Shown: positions 15,556 to 17,175 of the stretch, piece by piece | Layout of the letters: the number at the start of each line of letters is the position of its first letter | Numbering within the stretch: the stretch's first letter is position 1 | Origin: DASXPG01 sp035559335 | GTDB taxonomy: Bacteria; Gemmatimonadota; Gemmatimonadetes; Gemmatimonadales; JACORV01 | Reading direction: 5' to 3' | DNA length: 17,175 nucleotides | Assembly: GCA_035559335.1 (NCBI GenBank) | Contig: DATMBH010000093.1 | Coordinates: forward strand, 1 to 17,175 | Position numbers and translations under genes: made by a program | Notes under the pieces: generated by a model | Seen by the model: the letters and a program-made list of their open reading frames with translations, nothing else | The model's database searches: none | Told to the model about the DNA's origin: nothing

Positions 15556-16919
15556 TGGCGCACTTCGCCGCGCCGGTCGGCGCTGGCGCCGAAGCTATGC
15601 TCGATGACGATCGCGCCGCGGGTCTGGGACCAGTCCGCCCCCGCAGTTCCCTGCTGGCGACGGTGCCAGTAGCGGGTGAAGTCGAGGCGCAGCGCCGTCT
15701 CGGGCCCGAGGGGGCCGCGCGCTTCGATACCGGCGCCGTACACGGTGCCGTCGGCCACTCGGAAGGCCGCTTCCTCCTGAAAGACGGTGCCCCTCATGCC
15801 GAAGCTCCAGCGGTCATCGCGCGCGAAGGTCAGACCCGCCTCGCCGGCACTCTGCGCACCCCCGTAGCCGGTTGTGAGGCGCCACGTGCCGTCCAGCGAC
15901 AGCTCGCCCCTTCTCAAGGTCGCGCCAGCCAGCAGCTGCGTGCTGCGATCCTCGAGCACCAGGAACGGTGAGGTGGTGCCCTCGGGTTCGTCCCAGCGCA
16001 GCACGGCGCCCGCCCGGAGCGTGAGGTTAGGCCTGGGCAGCCAATGCACCGTGCCTGCGGCACCCCAGTGCGACTCGGGCGAGAACACGCCCCAGATGGT
16101 GGTCAGGTCCAGGACGGGGCGGTACCTGAACGCTTCGATTTCCAGCCAACCACGCCGCGGCAGCCTGACGAGCGCCGCTAGGCGAGCCTTGCCCCACGCC
16201 TCCATTGCCAGATCGGCGTCGGCCGATGTCGAGACCAGTAGGTGGGGCCCCAGCGCGATCTGCGCATCGAACGCGGCCCGCTCGCTCACCAGGCCGCTGC
16301 GGTCGCGCAGTATTTCGCGTTGCCAGGTGGCGGACACGCTGCTGGCCGCGCGCGGTGCTACCCACACCGACGCGCCGAACAGCAGGGTGCCGGTCCCGGG
16401 GCGAAGCGGATCGAGGTCACGGATGGCTGCGCTGCCATATGGCTCGACGACTCCTCGCGCCAGGCCGCGACCACCCCATACCTCGAATCGCAGCGACTGA
16501 ACCGGCCGCGCCGTGGCAGTCAACCCGTCGAAAGCGTACAGACCAAGCCCCGATGAGCGCTGCTGCCGGCCCAGCCGTCCGCGCCACCGGCTGCGCTCCA
16601 ACTCCACGAACCCCTGGAGCATGTCGAAGTGATCGTCGGCGCGCGGCCAGAGCAGTTCCGAGCCGAGCGTTCCACGTCCCCGCAGTAGTGCATGGGCGCG
16701 CAGCCCCTGCACGCCCAGGCCCCAGGCGGACAGCTCTACGTCCTCCGTGATCGGCGCCGCGGTGCGGACCGAGTCTGCCAGGAAGGTGCCGCTGGTGTCC
16801 CTCGCAATGGGCCGCAATTCGATGAACCGCGCTGTCGTCGTGGTTCGGATGCGCACCTGTTGCGCCGTGAGCGGCGCGGCGTGCGCCAGCACAACCAGCA
16901 TCAGCGCTTGGTATCGCAT
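15552..16919 (-). CDS. Predicted outer-membrane beta-barrel (porin) of a porin-cytochrome conduit
   Basis: 455 residues from the ATG at 16917-16919, with AGAGGA 5 nt upstream. A signal peptide (about 1-20, ending LTAQ) is followed by repeated 8-12-residue stretches of alternating polar and hydrophobic residues rich in Gly, Arg, Trp and Tyr, typical of barrel strands (for example GWLEIEAFRYRPV and LSLDGTWRLTTGYG). There are no Cys pairs and no haem sites. It is encoded between two multihaem cytochromes, overlapping one by 1 nt (TGATG) and the other by 4 nt (ATGA), the arrangement of MtrB/OmbB-type barrels that sheathe multihaem wires. Similarity to those named families is inferred from context and fold pattern, not from recognised sequence. 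Confidence 0.8.
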   Translation of the reverse strand: MRYQALMLVVLAHAAPLTAQQVRIRTTTTARFIELRPIARDTSGTFLADSVRTAAPITEDVELSAWGLGVQGLRAHALLRGRGTLGSELLWPRADDHFDMLQGFVELERSRWRGRLGRQQRSSGLGLYAFDGLTATARPVQSLRFEVWGGRGLARGVVEPYGSAAIRDLDPLRPGTGTLLFGASVWVAPRAASSVSATWQREILRDRSGLVSERAAFDAQIALGPHLLVSTSADADLAMEAWGKARLAALVRLPRRGWLEIEAFRYRPVLDLTTIWGVFSPESHWGAAGTVHWLPRPNLTLRAGAVLRWDEPEGTTSPFLVLEDRSTQLLAGATLRRGELSLDGTWRLTTGYGGAQSAGEAGLTFARDDRWSFGMRGTVFQEEAAFRVADGTVYGAGIEARGPLGPETALRLDFTRYWHRRQQGTAGADWSQTRGAIVIEHSFGASADRRGEVRQ

Positions 16920-17175
16920 CAGGTTCCTCTGGCACCGGTGCGGTGGCAATTCTCGCACGGCCGGTTGGGCACGTGATTGATCTGCGCAGTGTGACAGACC
17001 AGGCACGACTGCCGCGAAACCGGAAGGTTCGCCGCCCGCGATCCGTGACAGCTGGCGCACGCGCCGTGGTCCGCGATCGTGTGGCTAGCAAGGGCGTTCG
17101 CTTCGGCATGGCATGACGTGCAGCTGGACGCCTGCGTGTGGTGCTGGGCATGGCAGGCATCGCACGAAGCGGCGG
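16919..17175 (-). CDS. Multihaem cytochrome c, C-terminal 84 residues (truncated by window edge)
   Basis: The frame read leftwards from 17173 encodes five CXXCH sites (CDACH, CTSCH, CASCH, CLVCH, CENCH) in 84 residues, then TGA at 16919-16921 sharing its A with the barrel ATG. The N-terminus, total haem number and any signal peptide are beyond the right edge. The dense haem spacing with single His residues between sites suits a periplasmic MtrA- or DmsE-like wire, but the fragment is too short to assign. It is the most upstream gene visible in the - strand operon, so the operon promoter is also outside the window. Confidence 0.85.
   Translation of the reverse strand, partial: AASCDACHAQHHTQASSCTSCHAEANALASHTIADHGACASCHGSRAANLPVSRQSCLVCHTAQINHVPNRPCENCHRTGARGT

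Noticed and set aside
16920..17060. Extending the barrel gene upstream to an ATG at 17060
   Set aside because: In another frame the same bases encode consecutive CXXCH sites ending TGATG at the barrel ATG, so the extension would overlay a real cytochrome gene and bury the signal peptide.

Overview
The window is a very GC-rich bacterial segment with tightly packed genes, frequent 1-4 nt start/stop overlaps, GTG starts and almost no spacer DNA except around the arginine genes. Base composition, the abundance of multihaem cytochromes, NtrC-type regulators and this particular HNH family would suit Gemmatimonadota or a similar soil/sediment phylum. That placement is an inference; no rRNA or phylogenetic marker is present.

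Left arm (1-7275, + strand): the end of an NtrB-like histidine kinase overlaps by 4 nt an NtrC-like sigma54 activator. The activator has no stop codon of its own and reads straight into an 11-haem cytochrome c joined to a six-helix cytochrome b domain. A tandem paralogue (11 haems plus cytochrome b) follows with an overlapping start, then a lipoprotein with 14 haem sites. Both b/c proteins resemble the CbcL type of inner-membrane quinol:cytochrome c oxidoreductase known from Geobacter.

Middle (7276-10852, + strand): argG and argH (last two steps of arginine synthesis), then an HNH nuclease-family gene preceded by a short leader ORF and a terminator-like hairpin. The gaps after the cytochrome cluster, after argG and after argH hold degenerate repeats with a 7-bp period: a G-rich arm, then a C-rich arm. 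A fourth copy lies at 11583-11630.

Right arm (10813-17175, - strand, transcribed leftwards): a cytochrome c of at least 5 haems (cut by the window edge), a predicted outer-membrane beta-barrel, a 16-haem cytochrome c, a soluble PAS histidine kinase and a sigma54 activator are joined by overlaps or a 2-nt gap. A divergent UspA-like gene follows after a 176-nt gap. The barrel between two multihaem cytochromes suggests a porin-cytochrome conduit.

Together the two arms could carry electrons from quinol across the inner membrane (b/c proteins), through the periplasm (multihaem proteins) and across the outer membrane (barrel). Each arm has its own two-component system. I count 57 c-type haem sites: 56 CXXCH and one CX4CH. 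The most unusual single object is the in-frame fusion of a sigma54 response regulator to a membrane multihaem cytochrome.
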